A DNA stretch of 64,000 nucleotides, taken from positions 434,001 to 498,000 of the forward strand of contig NZ_PDVP01000001.1 in NCBI RefSeq assembly GCF_002727065.1, written 5' to 3'. This document shows, piece after piece, positions 62,254-64,000 of the stretch. This stretch comes from Zhengella mangrovi. GTDB lineage: Bacteria > Pseudomonadota > Alphaproteobacteria > Rhizobiales > Rhizobiaceae. The first letter of the stretch is position 1. Every line of letters begins with the position of its first letter. The notes under the pieces were generated by a model that worked only from the letters and a program-made list of their open reading frames with translations, searched no databases and was not told the origin of the DNA. Both the position numbers and the translations under genes were made by a program.

Positions 62254-63792
62254 ATGAACCTGGCCCATTGGCTGGTCAGAAGCGCTTGCGTGTCCGCAGG
62301 CAACCCGGCCCTGCTCAAGGGAGACACGGTTGTCGCCGACTACGCGTCCTTCGCGCGGTCCGCGGCCGGCATCGCCGGCGCGCTCGTCGAAACCCACGGC
62401 GTGAAGCCGGGCGACCACGTTGCCATTTTTGCCAGGAACTGCACCGAGTACCTCGAAGCCATGTGGGGCGTCTGGTTCGCCGGCGCGGCAGTGGTGCCGG
62501 TCAACGCCAAGCTGCACCCGAAGGAAGCGGCCTGGATCATCGCGGATTCCGGCGCCCGTCTCGCGCTCGTGACGGCCACCCTCGGTGAGAACCTGGACAC
62601 CGTGCGCCCGGACGGCCTCGAGACCATGGTTGACCTGCTCGGCGATGGCTTTGCCGCCATGCGCGCCCATGCGCCGATGCCTGCCCCGGCCGAGCGTGCG
62701 CCGGACGAGACCGCCTGGCTGTTCTACACCTCCGGCACCACGGGAAAACCCAAGGGCGTGATGATCACCCACGCCAACATCCAGGCCATGGTGCTGGGTT
62801 ATTTCGCCAATATCGACGAGGTCTACGCGTCCGATTGCGCGCTCTACGCCGCGCCGATCAGCCATGGCGCCGGCCTCTACAACGTCCAGCATGTCCTGAA
62901 GGCCGCGCGCCACGCTGTGCCGCCATCGGGCGGGTTCGAGCCGGCCGAGATCCTCGATCTCTCCCGCCGTCTGGGCGATGTCCACATGTTCGCCGCGCCC
63001 ACCATGGTCAAGCGGCTCGTCACCCATGCGAAGGCGGCCGGCGCCACGGGCGAGGGGATCCGCACCATCGTCTACGGGGGCGGCCCGATGTACCTCGCCG
63101 ACATCATCGAGGCCGTCGACGTCCTGGGTCCGCGTTTCGCCCAGCTTTACGGCCAGGGTGAAAGCCCGATGTGCATCACCGGCATGACCCGGGCCATGGT
63201 CGCCGACCGCACCCACCCGCGCTGGCGCGAACGGCTGGCATCCACCGGCATCGCCCAGGCCTGCGTCGAGGTGCGGATCGCCGGCGAGGACGGCACCGAA
63301 CTCCCGCTTGGCGAGACCGGCGAGGTGCTGGTGCGCGGCGCCTCTGTCATGAAGGGCTACTGGAACAACCCCGACGCCAATGCGAAGACCCTGCGCGACG
63401 GCTGGCTTTGGACCGGCGACATGGGCGCCATGGACGGAGACGGGTTCCTTACGCTGAAAGACCGGTCCAAGGACCTGATCATTTCCGGCGGTACCAATAT
63501 CTACCCCCGCGAGGTCGAGGAAGCGCTGCTGACGCATCCGTCGGTCTCCGAGGTGTCGGTCGTCGGGGCGCCGCATCCCGAATGGGGCGAGGAAGTCGTC
63601 GCCTTCGTGGTGCTGGCCGAGGGCGGGGCAGCCGACGAGAAGGCGCTGGACGCCCACTGCCTCGACCAGATCGCCCGCTTCAAGCGTCCCAAGCGGTACT
63701 GGTTCATCGAGGCGCTTCCGAAGAACAACTACGGCAAGGTGCTCAAGACCGAGTTGCGCACGCGCCTGGCCGAAGAACGGGAGGGCGCCTGA
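62254..63792 (+). CDS. Acyl-CoA synthetase (AMP-dependent ligase)
   Basis: A 512-residue adenylate-forming enzyme that activates a carboxylic acid with ATP and CoA. Signs are the P-loop YTSGTTGKPKG (starting at residue 159), YGQGESP, the hinge region GWLWTGDMGAMDGDGFL, DRSKDLIISGGTNIYPREVE and the catalytic Lys near the C-terminus (NNYGKVLKTEL). The substrate acid is unknown; length and motifs fit medium- or long-chain fatty or aryl acids. An SDR gene follows after two bases. Confidence 0.92.
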   Translation: MNLAHWLVRSACVSAGNPALLKGDTVVADYASFARSAAGIAGALVETHGVKPGDHVAIFARNCTEYLEAMWGVWFAGAAVVPVNAKLHPKEAAWIIADSGARLALVTATLGENLDTVRPDGLETMVDLLGDGFAAMRAHAPMPAPAERAPDETAWLFYTSGTTGKPKGVMITHANIQAMVLGYFANIDEVYASDCALYAAPISHGAGLYNVQHVLKAARHAVPPSGGFEPAEILDLSRRLGDVHMFAAPTMVKRLVTHAKAAGATGEGIRTIVYGGGPMYLADIIEAVDVLGPRFAQLYGQGESPMCITGMTRAMVADRTHPRWRERLASTGIAQACVEVRIAGEDGTELPLGETGEVLVRGASVMKGYWNNPDANAKTLRDGWLWTGDMGAMDGDGFLTLKDRSKDLIISGGTNIYPREVEEALLTHPSVSEVSVVGAPHPEWGEEVVAFVVLAEGGAADEKALDAHCLDQIARFKRPKRYWFIEALPKNNYGKVLKTELRTRLAEEREGA

Positions 63793-63794
63793 CC

Positions 63795-64000
63795 ATGGGA
63801 TATCTTTCGGGGAAAACGGCACTGGTGACGGGCTCGGTGCAGGGCATCGGCCTTGCCATCGCCAAGGCGCTGGCAGGCGAGGGCGCGCGGGTCGCGGTCC
63901 ACGGCCTGGCGTCGCAGGACGAGGCGAGGGCCGCCGAGCAGGCTTGCCGTGCTGCCGGTGCGCCGGAAGCGCGGTTCTTCGACTCCGACATGCGTGACGT
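63795..64000 (+). CDS. Short-chain dehydrogenase/reductase, cut by the window end
   Basis: Only the first 68 codons are in the window. They show the SDR nucleotide-binding motif TGSVQGIGLAIAKALAGEGA at residues 12-31 and VAVHGLASQDEA after it, as in 3-hydroxybutyrate dehydrogenases and 3-ketoacyl reductases. It overlaps closely with the acyl-CoA synthetase gene (two-base gap), so it is cotranscribed and probably works in the same acid pathway. The exact enzyme cannot be decided from this part. Confidence 0.88.
   Translation, partial: MGYLSGKTALVTGSVQGIGLAIAKALAGEGARVAVHGLASQDEARAAEQACRAAGAPEARFFDSDMRD

Overview
The window is about 64 kb of GC-rich, gene-dense chromosomal DNA from an alphaproteobacterium, most likely a member of the Hyphomicrobiales (Rhizobiales). 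Supporting signs are an Irr-type iron box in front of a membrane-bound ferritin gene (mbfA), DUF1192 and YdcH/DUF465 proteins, a ubiE-ubiB-coaBC cluster, TRAP transport genes, a NosP/NahK-like pair and extragenic palindromic repeats of rhizobial style. I see no rRNA, tRNA, insertion sequence, phage or CRISPR array. The genus cannot be fixed from what is visible.

Layout. 0-7 kb: a cyclic-nucleotide-binding membrane protein (start possibly outside the window), adenosine deaminase, the ubiquinone genes ubiE and ubiB, a coaBC gene with an extra FitA-like DNA-binding domain at its N-terminus, and a pirin. 7-12 kb: two related LuxR-type regulators without a luxI, separated by a 1-Cys peroxiredoxin, then prfC. 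12-16.6 kb: an accessory stretch with a glycine-rich, harpin-like protein of unknown role, a 650-bp stretch without a recognisable gene, and a TetR-controlled operon of small VOC, DUF1428, SRPBCC and GyrI-like proteins. 16.6-20.6 kb: pncB-dut-hydroxyproline dehydratase and cysK. 20.6-25.5 kb: a leftward TRAP transporter set, a small conserved-looking ORF and a polytopic membrane protein. 25.5-32.5 kb: palindromic repeats, a DCC-family protein, mbfA, a CYTH-CHAD pair, a second repeat array, a YiiX-like hydrolase, a SulP transporter and a methyltransferase-like membrane protein.

32.5-44 kb: ydcH-purE-purK, a second ydcH, a TadG-like surface protein, an MFS transporter, a quinone reductase, the rsmI/yraN/lpoA neighbourhood known from other proteobacteria, and a FIST protein with a hybrid histidine kinase (NosP/NahK-like). 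44-48.3 kb: a coxS-coxL-coxM operon encoding a form II (AYRGAGR) CO-dehydrogenase-like molybdenum hydroxylase, closed by a strong terminator. 48.3-56.3 kb: two small proteins, a lipoprotein, polA, a DUF2231 membrane protein, a candidate small RNA with two consecutive terminators, an M20 peptidase and an RNase D. 56.3-64 kb: a bifunctional PBP1-type cell wall synthase, a methyltransferase plus homocysteine S-methyltransferase module divergent from its probable TetR regulator, a PAS-LuxR regulator, an acyl-CoA synthetase and the start of an SDR dehydrogenase.

Most of the window is housekeeping metabolism in short operons. The parts that deserve attention are the CoaBC fusion, the harpin-like gene, the paired LuxR solos with a palindromic site, the TetR operator built into its own promoter, the repeats, the candidate sRNA and the TetR/methyltransferase module.
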